Of a stretch of DNA of 52,294 bases, positions 1 to 9,149 are shown piece after piece. The translations under genes were made by a program, and so were the position numbers. The notes under the pieces were generated by a model. That model saw nothing but the letters and a program-made list of their open reading frames with translations, was not told the origin of the DNA and did no database searches. The stretch spans positions 1-52,294 of the forward strand of contig NZ_JAMXOC010000023.1 of the NCBI RefSeq assembly GCF_024721265.1. The letters run 5' to 3'. The first letter of the stretch is position 1; the number at the start of each line of letters is the position of its first letter. The DNA is from Ohessyouella blattaphilus (GTDB taxonomy: Bacteria; Bacillota; Clostridia; Lachnospirales; Lachnospiraceae).

Positions 1-616
1 GTTTTCGGCCTAGCATATTTTCCGGCGTTGTATGATTTAGCATCTCCGACATAATATCTTCCATATTGTAAAGACAGAAAGTGTTATGAGCGTGGTTATT
101 TTGAAGCGCGATATTATATACTTCATCAAAGCCTACACCCCATTTTTCTAGTAGAGAATTTGTGACTTTAATCTGTCCGTAATTATCGTTTCTGTCGCTT
201 ATAATTAAAGTGCAATAGGCTGCTAAGTCTTCCATTCCTCGGTAAGGAATGTCACTTAACATTTCCAGACTTTTTGTAGCGTTTACAACTCCTAGGCCTA
301 GATTATTCTTAACCTTCTCGAACTCATGAATATTACTGATGTTTAACTTTTTCTGGGCGTCTTTATTGGTTTCGTAGATTTGAATCAACTCCTTTACAAT
401 AGATTCTATATCTTTCCCTTTTTGGTAATCATCAAAGTAGGGGTCTAAGTAGATGACAGGTGCAATCTCGCTTTGCGCGTCTCGAATTATTACTCCTTGG
501 CGACTAACATCGTTTCTTTTCAAAACATTATTTAAATGAACAGTTGCTGTTATGCCGTGGTCCGCAATATAGTCCCTTAACTCTTCCTCAATATCTTTCG
601 CAAACTGATTAAACAT
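1..616 (-). CDS. DUF5688-like ICE protein, C-terminus cut by window edge
   Basis: The frame is open from the ATG at 614-616 to the left edge (205 codons, no stop), so the C-terminus is missing. AAGGAGG lies 8 nt before the ATG. The protein begins MFNQFAKDIEEELRDYI and is a soluble mixed alpha/beta protein with no membrane segment; the visible end reads SEMLNHTTPENML. From memory this resembles the DUF5688 family, which is common in Clostridia conjugative elements and has no known function. It is the most downstream visible gene of the ICE unit that starts at the relaxase. The family call is by recall; the gene itself is well supported. Confidence 0.65.
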   Translation of the reverse strand, partial: MFNQFAKDIEEELRDYIADHGITATVHLNNVLKRNDVSRQGVIIRDAQSEIAPVIYLDPYFDDYQKGKDIESIVKELIQIYETNKDAQKKLNISNIHEFEKVKNNLGLGVVNATKSLEMLSDIPYRGMEDLAAYCTLIISDRNDNYGQIKVTNSLLEKWGVGFDEVYNIALQNNHAHNTFCLYNMEDIMSEMLNHTTPENMLGRK

Positions 617-704
617 GCTTCTTTCCTCCTTCCTGCTTTAGTCTCTGGTAATAGGTTTCCAAGTTCGTTTGTTTCTTTTTGCTGTCAATTTCCAACATTA
701 TCAT
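609..704 (-). CDS. Possible 31-aa coupled small ORF
   Basis: A 31-codon frame whose ATG overlaps the TGA of the coupling-protein gene (ATGA at 701-704) and whose stop lies a few bases inside the next gene. It carries that gene's ribosome-binding site. The product is very polar (rich in Lys, Gln and Glu). Stop/start overlap at both ends fits translational coupling, and the peptide may only serve to carry ribosomes across the gap. No homologue is recognised. Confidence 0.35.
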   Translation of the reverse strand: MIMLEIDSKKKQTNLETYYQRLKQEGGKKHV

Positions 705-2950
705 TTGACTTCCTCCATCTTTGTGATTAAATTTAGGGCAAAGCGCATATTCTCGGCCGGCAGCTCTGGCCTTGCAATTCTTTTTAGTTGCTTTAAAGGT
801 ACGTCTTTCAAAGTAATCTCGCTTAACACTTCCATCTGCTCTTGATTAAAAGCACCACTTATAACATACTCCAACAACTCCTCAGCACTAGCTATACCTG
901 ATATCTTTCTTTGCTCTGCTTTTTCTATGGGTTTCTTTTTACCTTTTTCCTCGTATGCGGATTTTAAAAACAGAAGCATCTGAGCTTCTGTCTCACTTTT
1001 ACTCTTTGAAAAATCAAAACTTAGAAATGACGCTCTGCTCATCTGATAAATCTCTAACTTTTCTCCGTCCCGTTTACAAGCCTCGTAATACTCTCGACTC
1101 TTATCATTTAGGGGCGTGAAGCCTTCGTATAGCTCCTTTGTTACTAAACGGTTATCTTCCCGCTCAATCCAAACATCTTGATTATACTTACCAAAGGACA
1201 TAACCTTTTCTCGTATCTTTTTATGTTTGCCATAGTAGTCCCACTTTTTGTCCTTGACGGAATACTCTCCTTTTATCCGAACCAGGCACTCGTCTTTAAG
1301 CATAGATACTTCTTCTGGTAAGATTAACCGTCGACCCATCACATCGTAGTTAGCATTACTTGATCCATGGCCGCCTTTACTTTCTCCTTGGCTTCTTTTC
1401 TCAATGGTCTTTTCACCTGCCTGTTCGCTCATATGCTTATGGGAGGAGGGCTCGTTGCCACCTAAAAAAACCACCGTATCGCAGTTCCCGTACACACCTT
1501 CCCACTTATCTTCTCGGTACGCCACCTTCAGCTGAGCTAAGGATTGTAAGAGAATGGCACAATAGATGTCCCGGCTCCGGCAAGTGGCTAGAATCTTTTC
1601 AAAGGCGGCGGGCATCTTGATATTGGCAAACTCGTCTAACCACAGGCCCACCGGTATTGGACACTTGCCCCCATTTAGCCTAGCTTGCCGGTAGAGCTCT
1701 TGAAAGAGCTGGGTATAAAGAAGCCCAGGGATAAAGTTATAGGTATCGTCATCGTCTGGGATGCAGCAAAACAGACTTGTCTTAATGTCGGTGTTTCCGT
1801 GAAGCCCTGCTGCTAGTGACGGCAAATCAATATCATCCCCATCAAGAATCCGCAATAGTTCTTCATTATCAAAGGGATCAAATCTTGCATTAGCGGACAC
1901 GATAATACTGCGAACAGTGTCCCCAGCACCTCTAATACAACGTCTGTAACTACGAACTGCGGGATGGTTCTCCCCCTTTTCTCTGGCTAGTTTGTTCATT
2001 CGCACGTCAAGGGGCGACTTAACCTCGGGATCATGGTGTACCCTCGCTTCGTCTAGTAAGTGAAGAACGCTACGGAAGGTTTTCTCTAGATACACATCTT
2101 CAATGACTCCGTTTTCTAGGCGTCGTTGTTCTTTTCGTGGACACTCCGTCCACACATAAAAAAAGATGCTAGAAAGGTACATTTTTTCAGCTTTTTCCCA
2201 AAATGGGTCTGAATGATTAGCATTCTCCTGGGTAGTATTGGCCATTAGATTGGTTACTAACTTATTCACGTCACTGGCCTTCCTTAAATATCGAAAAGGA
2301 TTATACCGACAAGACTTGTTCATCTCCACAAGATTTAGCGATAGCACCCGGCGTCCTATGGCCATAAGATAGTTCCCACACTCTTCTGCTAAAGTTCCCT
2401 TGGGATCTGTATACACGTTACTTCCATAATTCGTTAACAGGTTGGGAATTACCACATAGGCGGTTTTGCCAGAACCTGAACCACCGATAACTAGCAGGTT
2501 ATTATTTAGTTTTGTGTGTCTAGTATCATAAGAGACTCTTAAGGCCTCCGAGAGGACACGATTTTCTTCTCCTGGTCTTTTGTAGGAAAAGCACAAAAAA
2601 TGACAAGTCACAAGACTTGCCAAACTTCGATTTATTTTCTTTATACTCCCCCACTTACTGGTGCCGTGCTCTTCTCCAATGCGCAAATCATGAAGGGTGG
2701 TATAGTGCCAAATCGCTACTAGAAACCAGATAAATACTGCCACCAGTATGCAGTACCCGCTTTTATCGTTCCAGTATAGCCGTTCCAGTGGGTGAGTTAA
2801 TACATGCAGGGCTATCCTATCGTAGGTGCTTAAATTCACACCAGGAACGATAAATAACCCCGATAGACAATAGGCAACATAAAAAAATAGTAGTAAAATA
2901 ATTCCCCAGCTAATCCCCCAGCCTATCTTTTGTCGTTTACTTGGTGGCAT
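701..2950 (-). CDS. VirD4/TraG-type conjugal coupling ATPase, CD1115 family
   Basis: This is the type IV secretion coupling protein that brings the relaxase-DNA complex to the transfer channel at the membrane. It has 749 aa. Two N-terminal membrane segments lie near residues 11-36 and 65-82. Walker A is GGSGSGKT at 156-163 and a Walker B-like WLDEFANI lies in the second half, both typical of FtsK/VirD4-type motors. The last 60 residues (FNQEQMEVLSEI and after) look like one copy of the short helical repeat also seen in the next gene upstream. The start overlaps the 301-aa gene by 14 bp, so the two are co-translated. From memory this is the CD1115-type VirD4 of Clostridia ICEs. Confidence 0.92.
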   Translation of the reverse strand: MPPSKRQKIGWGISWGIILLLFFYVAYCLSGLFIVPGVNLSTYDRIALHVLTHPLERLYWNDKSGYCILVAVFIWFLVAIWHYTTLHDLRIGEEHGTSKWGSIKKINRSLASLVTCHFLCFSYKRPGEENRVLSEALRVSYDTRHTKLNNNLLVIGGSGSGKTAYVVIPNLLTNYGSNVYTDPKGTLAEECGNYLMAIGRRVLSLNLVEMNKSCRYNPFRYLRKASDVNKLVTNLMANTTQENANHSDPFWEKAEKMYLSSIFFYVWTECPRKEQRRLENGVIEDVYLEKTFRSVLHLLDEARVHHDPEVKSPLDVRMNKLAREKGENHPAVRSYRRCIRGAGDTVRSIIVSANARFDPFDNEELLRILDGDDIDLPSLAAGLHGNTDIKTSLFCCIPDDDDTYNFIPGLLYTQLFQELYRQARLNGGKCPIPVGLWLDEFANIKMPAAFEKILATCRSRDIYCAILLQSLAQLKVAYREDKWEGVYGNCDTVVFLGGNEPSSHKHMSEQAGEKTIEKRSQGESKGGHGSSNANYDVMGRRLILPEEVSMLKDECLVRIKGEYSVKDKKWDYYGKHKKIREKVMSFGKYNQDVWIEREDNRLVTKELYEGFTPLNDKSREYYEACKRDGEKLEIYQMSRASFLSFDFSKSKSETEAQMLLFLKSAYEEKGKKKPIEKAEQRKISGIASAEELLEYVISGAFNQEQMEVLSEITLKDVPLKQLKRIARPELPAENMRFALNLITKMEEVK

Positions 2951-3842
2951 TTATCTCACTCCCTTCCCCTTTAATATCACCTCCTTTCATGAACATTCTC
3001 ATAACTTGTTCCATGCGACGAACTTCCATCTCTGGACTAGCTAGCTTTAATAAAATGCTCCTTTTTAGTCCGGCTTGATAAGCTTCCGTCAAGATGCCAA
3101 TCTGCTCTAAGGAAAATCTTGGGTTTACTAGAACCTCTAAAAACCAATCCGGGATGGACTCCCGCTTCCTGTGAAAGGAAAGGCTCTGCCGCTTTCTTCT
3201 GGGCGTATCCTCCCTTGCTCTTTCAAGGACTTGGTTTCTGGACTCCAACGCGCTTAGCTGTTCTTTTAAATGATTACATTTTCTTTCATAGTCCTGTACT
3301 TTTAGGCTCTCCTCTCCCTTTTGCCGGTCACTGACTAATAGCTGCTCTTTCAAGGATTTATTCTCAGTAGCGACAACTTGCAGCTCTTCTTTTAACTGAG
3401 TATTCTCTATCTCCAACCGCTGGGATATCTGGTCGAAGAAGTTCTGCTGGGTCTCGATTCTGGTTTCTAAAAGGGATAATTGGGCATGAATCTTCTGGAT
3501 ATAAGCACCATTAACAACCTCTGGATTTTTAACACCTGCCTTACTGTTAAAATATTGAATCTTAGCTTCTAGCATGGCTTCCGGGCTTTTACTTTTTAAG
3601 GCAATCTTTTCTAGAATATAAGGCTTAGGAATCCCTTCTTCGATGGCTACACGAATTGCCTGCATCTGCAACGAGCTATAGTCACTGGTAGCATAAAGTA
3701 ATATCTGCTCTTCACTTAGCCCGTGCTCAAAACCGGTACGGATTTCTCGTTTAATAGCTTCTCGCTCTTCCTCAGACTTTCCTTTAAAAAGGTTACCCTT
3801 AGTTTTAAGAAACCGTCCGGCTTCCGTTTTCACTTCTATCAT
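2937..3842 (-). CDS. Coiled-coil ICE protein with helical QM-x-IR repeats
   Basis: This 301-aa cytoplasmic protein has three parts. Residues about 30-100 hold short alpha-helical repeats (REIRTGFEHGLSEEQI, then LQMQAIRVAIEEGIPKPYI). Residues about 115-205 form a long coiled coil (QLSLLETRIETQQNFFDQIS). The C-terminal block has another repeat-like unit (FSLEQIGILTEAYQAGL). The repeat resembles the EIRxGLExGLD / QMxxIR repeats seen in many Firmicutes mobile-element proteins. Stop and start overlap on both sides places it between the 78-aa gene and VirD4, which suggests a scaffold or adaptor of the relaxosome or coupling protein. That role is inferred; no function is known. Confidence 0.75.
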   Translation of the reverse strand: MIEVKTEAGRFLKTKGNLFKGKSEEEREAIKREIRTGFEHGLSEEQILLYATSDYSSLQMQAIRVAIEEGIPKPYILEKIALKSKSPEAMLEAKIQYFNSKAGVKNPEVVNGAYIQKIHAQLSLLETRIETQQNFFDQISQRLEIENTQLKEELQVVATENKSLKEQLLVSDRQKGEESLKVQDYERKCNHLKEQLSALESRNQVLERAREDTPRRKRQSLSFHRKRESIPDWFLEVLVNPRFSLEQIGILTEAYQAGLKRSILLKLASPEMEVRRMEQVMRMFMKGGDIKGEGSEINATK

Positions 3843-4075
3843 AGGCTAATTCCCTGGCGGAAGTTGCGATTCGGTAACTCAATATCCTTTTCTCTTTTCG
3901 TTGCCCTTTCTACTTCTTTTACCTGATCCCTAAGTGCTTCTTTCTTTGCCGAGAGCTCTTCTACGTATTTTATGTACTCCGAAGTGAGCCCTCGTTCCTC
4001 AATAAACTTCTCCATATATACAATTCTGTCTTGTATCCTTCTGATTAAATCTTCTAATTCTTTCGTTGTTGCCAT
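3839..4075 (-). CDS. Small coiled-coil ICE protein, 78 aa
   Basis: A short, charged, mostly helical protein (MATTKELEDLIRRIQDRI) predicted to form a coiled coil. The ATG at 4073-4075 is chosen over an upstream in-frame GTG because AAAGGAG sits just before it. Its stop overlaps the start of the 301-aa coiled-coil gene, and its start lies 12 nt after the relaxase stop. A relaxosome accessory role is plausible from position only. No family is recognised. Confidence 0.65.
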   Translation of the reverse strand: MATTKELEDLIRRIQDRIVYMEKFIEERGLTSEYIKYVEELSAKKEALRDQVKEVERATKREKDIELPNRNFRQGISL

Positions 4076-4086
4076 AACTTCTCCTT

Positions 4087-5385
4087 TCACCTAACAAGTT
4101 CCTTTTCCACCTTCCACTCCTTAAATAGACTTTCTTCGCTTACCGAGTAGGTGTCACTAATAAACTGGATGGTCCGAAGCTCCTTTCTCACTTCTTTTAA
4201 TTTTTGCAGGCGCTCTTTCCTTTGCTCCTCACCTCCTTTCTTCTTAAGCTGCCGGCAATCTGCATTCAGCATTTTCTTTTTTAATTCAAAGCTTTCCTTT
4301 AGCTGTATAAGTTGCTCTAGTGTTTGGATTTTATATTTATCAGTTAATTGCAGACTGTCCATGTGCTTATCCAGTTCCTTTATGTCCTGCCGGTACTTCC
4401 AAGGCTTTATCTTTGGGTAGGTAGCAAAGAGACGATTATTCCATGTACATAAAAAGATGCACTTTCGGTAATAGTAGCTCGCTAACCTTGGCATACGCTT
4501 TCGATAATACCGGGAATGCAAAAGCTCCCGGTACGTAGTAACGTCCGAGAGCATCTCTTCAATATCCTTTAATAATTCCTTGTCAGCAATTTGCTTCTTT
4601 ATATCCTCTACGCTGTAGCCTGCACCTAACCGGTAGTTCCGTCTAGCTTTCCCCATTCCTTCACACTGGATAGAAAAGTAGGGACCATACCGGCTACTAT
4701 TTCCTTCCCGGATTTGGTAGCCATTATCCCTTAATATCTTTAAAAACTCATTATAATCCCCTGCTGCCTGCATCGCCTCTTGAAGGTTTTGGCGGATTAA
4801 ATTATCCCAACTCTTATGTCCTTGTTTCTTCTGCCACTTTTCTTTTCCCGTAGTGCGCCTATTTAATCGTCCCTCTTTATCTTGAAGAGTAATGTAACTT
4901 AAACCGTTCGCGATACAGATATCATTAAGAATCGGCAGAATATCCTTTTCCCAGTCGCCGGCTTTATAATGGTATTTATAGCCATTCCTAGAAAGGCTGT
5001 TAAATAGGATATGGCTATGCTTGTGCTCCTGGTCGTCATGAGTGGTAAAGACTACATCGTAACGATCGCCAATGTAACGGTCTACAAACTGGCCCGTTAG
5101 CTCATGAGCTTCTTCCGCCGTTACTTCTCCTGGAGGAAAAGAAAGGACAAAGTGATAAGCCACTCTGCCCCAGTTCTTTCCATAAAATTCTTTTGTTTCT
5201 ATCATTAATTCATAAATTTCATCAGCGGTGATTCCCGCGTTGCCGCCGATGAGTAATCCGCCTTTGGTCTTTTCGCCATTGTGTCCCGGCTGCATATCCA
5301 AGATGTAGAGAATGGCACCATAGAGACCGGCGGATGGGTTTCGACCTTTTCCTTCTTTAAGGTGGTCTAGTTTGATGATTGCCAT
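4087..5385 (-). CDS. MOB_P-type relaxase (Relaxase/VirD2 family)
   Basis: This DNA-nicking enzyme starts conjugal transfer by cutting at oriT and staying bound to the 5' end. It has 432 aa. The N-terminal catalytic domain shows the three-histidine metal motif in THDDQEHKHSHILFN (His116, His121, His123, His125) and the AYHFVLSF strand before it. Tyr22 or Tyr27 is the best candidate for the nucleophile. The C-terminal half is basic and helical. The gene is followed by the 78-aa, 301-aa and VirD4 genes in one unit. It is separated from the RHH relaxosome gene by the AAA/protease cassette, whereas in related elements the two are usually adjacent. A possible -35 (TTGTAT on the minus strand, 5450-5455) lies upstream. 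Confidence 0.92.
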   Translation of the reverse strand: MAIIKLDHLKEGKGRNPSAGLYGAILYILDMQPGHNGEKTKGGLLIGGNAGITADEIYELMIETKEFYGKNWGRVAYHFVLSFPPGEVTAEEAHELTGQFVDRYIGDRYDVVFTTHDDQEHKHSHILFNSLSRNGYKYHYKAGDWEKDILPILNDICIANGLSYITLQDKEGRLNRRTTGKEKWQKKQGHKSWDNLIRQNLQEAMQAAGDYNEFLKILRDNGYQIREGNSSRYGPYFSIQCEGMGKARRNYRLGAGYSVEDIKKQIADKELLKDIEEMLSDVTTYRELLHSRYYRKRMPRLASYYYRKCIFLCTWNNRLFATYPKIKPWKYRQDIKELDKHMDSLQLTDKYKIQTLEQLIQLKESFELKKKMLNADCRQLKKKGGEEQRKERLQKLKEVRKELRTIQFISDTYSVSEESLFKEWKVEKELVR

Positions 5386-5681
5386 ATGTCACCTCCATGT
5401 CATGAGTTTCGATTATAAACCACGAGTATAATATAATACTAAGACTTCTATACAATTTGCATCTTGGCCCTAACAGATAGTACCTAAATATGAAATTCTC
5501 ACCTAATCATCTATGTCTGTTCCTATATTAACTACTGCTTTGATTTGCTGACCCCTTCCAATTACGTAAGGCTACTACATTGCCTTATGGCATTAGTTTT
5601 CCTCCTTTTGGAACAAGTTAATAGCCGCTCCTTAATAGGAACGGCTATGTAAAACAATTTATAAAATTCTGTTGTCCTTAA
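5386..5681. other. Intergenic stretch between protease and relaxase
   Basis: This stretch of 296 bp has no credible ORF. It holds an inverted repeat just after the protease gene, the relaxase ribosome-binding site (GGAGGT before the ATG), an AT-rich promoter-like patch at about 5425-5455, and at 5450-5466 the sequence ATACAATTTGCATCTTG, a near copy of 9901-9916 in the candidate oriT. That repeat could mark an operator, a relaxosome binding site or a recombination scar. Confidence 0.6.
5621..5648 (-). terminator. Stem-loop after the protease gene
   Basis: Inverted repeat ATAGCCG ... CGGCTAT (5621-5627 with 5642-5648), extended inward by TCCT/AGGA. It lies about 35 nt past the protease stop. 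It lacks a clear U-tract, so it may be a 3' mRNA stabiliser rather than an intrinsic terminator. Confidence 0.4.
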
Positions 5682-8180
5682 TTAATAGGGAATTTCTATT
5701 TCCATTGTAGGCGTTGTTCGTGTCTCTATTTTAGTGATAACTGATGTATATAAGTCTGTCTCAACATTTGGAGTCTCGATAGAAACCACTAATGAATATC
5801 GTATTTTTTCTTTGTACTTATTGAGATACGATCGTTCACGCCACCAACCAATAACAGGATATACAGCAATCATATTTGCATCACATAGATTTACCGCTAA
5901 ATCTTCACAAAAGTCAGAATGTATTGAACCAACATCACGATTTTGCACGCCCAAATACCAATCTCTACTACTTCCGTCACCGCTATCTTTTTTATCATCG
6001 CCACGCATCTTGACATTAATACGCTTTTTAAAGTCCTCCTCATTTTCATTAGAATTAATAACATCAAAGCGTAACCCACATGAAGGGTATCTATATTTAT
6101 CCTTCCACCCCACTTCACCTGGTCCCGGCTCCACGAAATAAGAAAGTGTAACTTTAATAATAGCCTTTACTTCACCCAAAGATTCAAGAACCTCTCTTGG
6201 CCATGGAATTGTGTGTAAATCCATTTCATTCATACTGTCTTTTGTAAACGGTTGTAATGTCCCTTGAATTACTAAATTCACCGAATTACTCACACACTGT
6301 ATCGCCTTAGACAAATTGGGAACCCCATATCCACATGCTCTCAACAATTGTCTACGTCCTTTTGTCTTAGTATCTTCTTTACAAAACTGTTTATACATTT
6401 TTTCTGTCCAACTCGCCGAATGGACTAGCAAGGCTCTGACTGTTTCAGGCCATATATTAGGATACTCGGCATAAATCTGCGCCGCCATCCATGATGCCTG
6501 AGCTGCTGCCGAACTTGTACCCCAGATAGTTGAAAAAGGTCGTGTTAAATGATTATCACCTGTAGTTAACAACGATAAATCTTCACACTCCGTGTAGTCC
6601 ACACCATTTGTAGCCATATTACCGCCATCTAACAATATCTCTGGCTTAATTGGCCATTTACTATTCCATGATATAGAGGTAGAACTATACGGCGCTAATT
6701 CCCCCACGTCTGCAACAGGATAGAACCCTTTATAACTGGACCCTATAATATTTATATCATTTGTCATGGCTCCAACCGTTATTGCATTCCAAGCCTGTCC
6801 TGGGTTTTCTATTCCATGAACAATGCTCGCTTCTGGATATTCAAGACTTTCTAATTCATTAGGACAAACATTGCCACCACTAATGATAAACAGCCTCTTT
6901 TGTCCATTTTCATTAGCACCTGATGTTATATTGTCTATAGCTGCTGACCACGATGTTGGACTCCCATCTCCAGTATTATAGTATGGTGATGTTACCGCCA
7001 TACATATAGTTCTTTCTACATGTGGGTTTGACAGTTCCGCAACGGCAACGGCTTGCTCAGTTATTGCACCATATAATTTAATTGGATTTTCTCCATGAGG
7101 TGGCAAAATCTTTACAGATTCAATTTTATGATTTATATTTACGTCCGATCCATCAACCAGTGTCTCTTTCAAATCATTATATAGTGCTATCCCGGCCATT
7201 TCTGTTCCATGTCCATAATGATCATCACTTCCCCATGATTGAATGACGCTCTGTACAGTGTCTGAATCTTTTATCGCCGGAGCAAGAAGTGGATGTCCCC
7301 CATTTAGTCCTGTATCTAGCAAACATATAGATGTATTACTATCTGAATAATGTGTCCTTTTTGCAAGTTCTTCTACCCACTCCCTCTGTTCAGCCGTCTG
7401 TAATTCATTAAAGAAATCTGTTGGTTCTGGTGCCCTGCGAAATTCTGCTATATATTCACAAGTACTAATCAAATTCGTAAGTTGCGTTTTATTCGCCCTT
7501 ATCAAAAAAACTATTCTTTCTGGAAAGTGAAGCTCTTTCTCGTCCCTCTCTATGTCCAAAAGCTCGCAACATTTTACTAAACTTGCTCGTGCATCCTCCA
7601 TTGATGAAATAACTTTATCTTTTCGAGTTGAAATATCATAACGAATCCATACCTCACACCAGCACGGCTCCAATTCTGGAATATCCGCTTCCAAACCAAT
7701 CCAAAAGGAGTCCAACATAGCAAGTCTTATATTCTCAATACTGCTAATCAGGTCATTATTCTTAGGCTTACCACTCTTCTTATTAACTTCAGTTAAATAT
7801 GCTCCAGCTTTATCCAGAAAAAATGCTTCTTTTCCTGCTGGAATATATACTGTCGCCTTAACTATTTCCTTTTCATCATCTAGTTTTACATTTAAAAGAC
7901 GTATCCCTTGAATTCTATTTTCCAAGCTCTTTATAGCCATGTCATGTTTGGCTGCGCCCGAAAATTCAAGGTAAACGCCTTCTTTATACCGTATAGCTGC
8001 TGCCTGCTTTTGAACATCTGATCGCTCATAACAAGCCTTTAGGCTCCTTGTAATAAATGCACCATGTGCCTTAGTGTTATCTCGCTTAGGGTAATTCGCT
8101 CCTATTACCGCCGATCTAGAAACATAGGGAATCGATACATTTGTATTATTTAGAAAAATATTCCTTTTTTCGACTGTCAA
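5682..8180 (-). CDS. ietS: Subtilisin-like serine protease (S8), IetS-type
   Basis: This 832-aa intracellular S8 protease has no signal peptide. The catalytic domain has Asp289 (SICLLDTGLNGGHP), His324 (HYGHGTEMAG), oxyanion Asn437 (SGGNVCPN) and Ser556 (GTSSAAAQASW), so the triad looks intact. An N-terminal domain of about 270 aa and a C-terminal beta-rich domain (about 660-832) flank it. The start is TTG at 8178-8180, chosen because AGGAGG lies 8 nt upstream inside the end of the ATPase gene; the intergenic gap is 3 nt, so translation is coupled. An AAA ATPase plus S8 protease pair is the hallmark of IetAS, described as a Ti-plasmid stability/incompatibility module and later listed among anti-phage systems. 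Target and trigger are unknown. Confidence 0.85.
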   Translation of the reverse strand: MTVEKRNIFLNNTNVSIPYVSRSAVIGANYPKRDNTKAHGAFITRSLKACYERSDVQKQAAAIRYKEGVYLEFSGAAKHDMAIKSLENRIQGIRLLNVKLDDEKEIVKATVYIPAGKEAFFLDKAGAYLTEVNKKSGKPKNNDLISSIENIRLAMLDSFWIGLEADIPELEPCWCEVWIRYDISTRKDKVISSMEDARASLVKCCELLDIERDEKELHFPERIVFLIRANKTQLTNLISTCEYIAEFRRAPEPTDFFNELQTAEQREWVEELAKRTHYSDSNTSICLLDTGLNGGHPLLAPAIKDSDTVQSVIQSWGSDDHYGHGTEMAGIALYNDLKETLVDGSDVNINHKIESVKILPPHGENPIKLYGAITEQAVAVAELSNPHVERTICMAVTSPYYNTGDGSPTSWSAAIDNITSGANENGQKRLFIISGGNVCPNELESLEYPEASIVHGIENPGQAWNAITVGAMTNDINIIGSSYKGFYPVADVGELAPYSSTSISWNSKWPIKPEILLDGGNMATNGVDYTECEDLSLLTTGDNHLTRPFSTIWGTSSAAAQASWMAAQIYAEYPNIWPETVRALLVHSASWTEKMYKQFCKEDTKTKGRRQLLRACGYGVPNLSKAIQCVSNSVNLVIQGTLQPFTKDSMNEMDLHTIPWPREVLESLGEVKAIIKVTLSYFVEPGPGEVGWKDKYRYPSCGLRFDVINSNENEEDFKKRINVKMRGDDKKDSGDGSSRDWYLGVQNRDVGSIHSDFCEDLAVNLCDANMIAVYPVIGWWRERSYLNKYKEKIRYSLVVSIETPNVETDLYTSVITKIETRTTPTMEIEIPY

Positions 8181-8183
8181 TCA

Positions 8184-9149
8184 CTATGCCTCCTTCTTGT
8201 TATATATTCTTAACCTTTCTTCTACCAAACTCAACAATTTAGACTGCGTAATTTCACAATTATCCAGTATTGATTCCTTAATAGCATCTTCACATACCCT
8301 AATTATCTCAGCATGACTTAATACTATCGATTTTTCAACCAATTTTTTAGACGGAGCAAAAGTACTCTGAAAAGATGCAATTTTATATTCATATAAATGT
8401 TTAACTTCACTTTCCGTTGGCATAGGATAATGCAGCACATCATCAAAACGCCTAAATAATGCTTGATCAAGTAGCTTCTGATTATTTGTAGCTGCAACAA
8501 TAATACTATCCGACGAATCTTGTTCTATAAATTGGAGAAATGAATTCAAAATTCTTCGCATTTCTCCCACCTCATTATCCAGACTTCTATCAGCACCAAT
8601 TGCATCAAATTCATCAAACAGATAAACCCCTACGGAATTTTCTACCGAATCAAATATCTGTCTTAATTTTGTACTAGTTTCACCCATGAATTTTGTTACT
8701 AGTTTATCCATTTGAACAATATAAAGAGGCAACCTTGTTTCAGATGCTATTATAGAAGCTGTAAAAGTTTTTCCTGTCCCCGGTTTTCCCTCAATGAGAA
8801 TTTTCCGCCGGTTGCTCATGCCATAGCTTTTCAACTTATTTCTATTTTTATACTCATTTAAAATTCTTTGAATCCGCTCTCTGATATCGTCAGATACAAT
8901 CAAATCTTCTAGTCGATCATTTGGAAAAGACATCTCCAACATTGGGTTTGCTAGTTGCTGATTAAAATTAAAAATGTTTGCCTTTTTGCTACCTGTTTTA
9001 TCAGCAAGTTTTTTCAACTCGCGTGCAAAGGAATCATGGTTTAACTTTGCCTCATATGCAGCGATTTGCAATACTACTGTTTTAAATTTCTCATTGTCAT
9101 TATCGTTGTGTGCTTTAATTAAACTTTTAAGCTGATCTGCTGTAGCCAC
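8184..9149 (-). CDS. ietA: AAA+ ATPase partner of the S8 protease, IetA-type
   Basis: This 321-aa AAA ATPase has Walker A GKPGTGKT (121-128), Walker B VYLFDEFD (175-182), sensor 1 ATNN (220-223) and an arginine-finger pair in ALFRRFD (233-234), most like the classic FtsH/spastin-type AAA clade but without a protease or MIT domain. The first 70 residues are a separate helical region. The start is GTG at 9147-9149 with AAGGAGG 8 nt upstream; no ATG fits. It is transcribed from its own strong promoter together with the protease. In the Ti-plasmid pair the ATPase is the protective partner; here control or activation of the protease is inferred from that. Confidence 0.85.
   Translation of the reverse strand: MATADQLKSLIKAHNDNDNEKFKTVVLQIAAYEAKLNHDSFARELKKLADKTGSKKANIFNFNQQLANPMLEMSFPNDRLEDLIVSDDIRERIQRILNEYKNRNKLKSYGMSNRRKILIEGKPGTGKTFTASIIASETRLPLYIVQMDKLVTKFMGETSTKLRQIFDSVENSVGVYLFDEFDAIGADRSLDNEVGEMRRILNSFLQFIEQDSSDSIIVAATNNQKLLDQALFRRFDDVLHYPMPTESEVKHLYEYKIASFQSTFAPSKKLVEKSIVLSHAEIIRVCEDAIKESILDNCEITQSKLLSLVEERLRIYNKKEA

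Noticed and set aside
5734-6141. Plus-strand ORF of 135 codons
   Set aside because: It is antisense to the protease C-terminal domain, with no ribosome-binding site and no recognisable motif.
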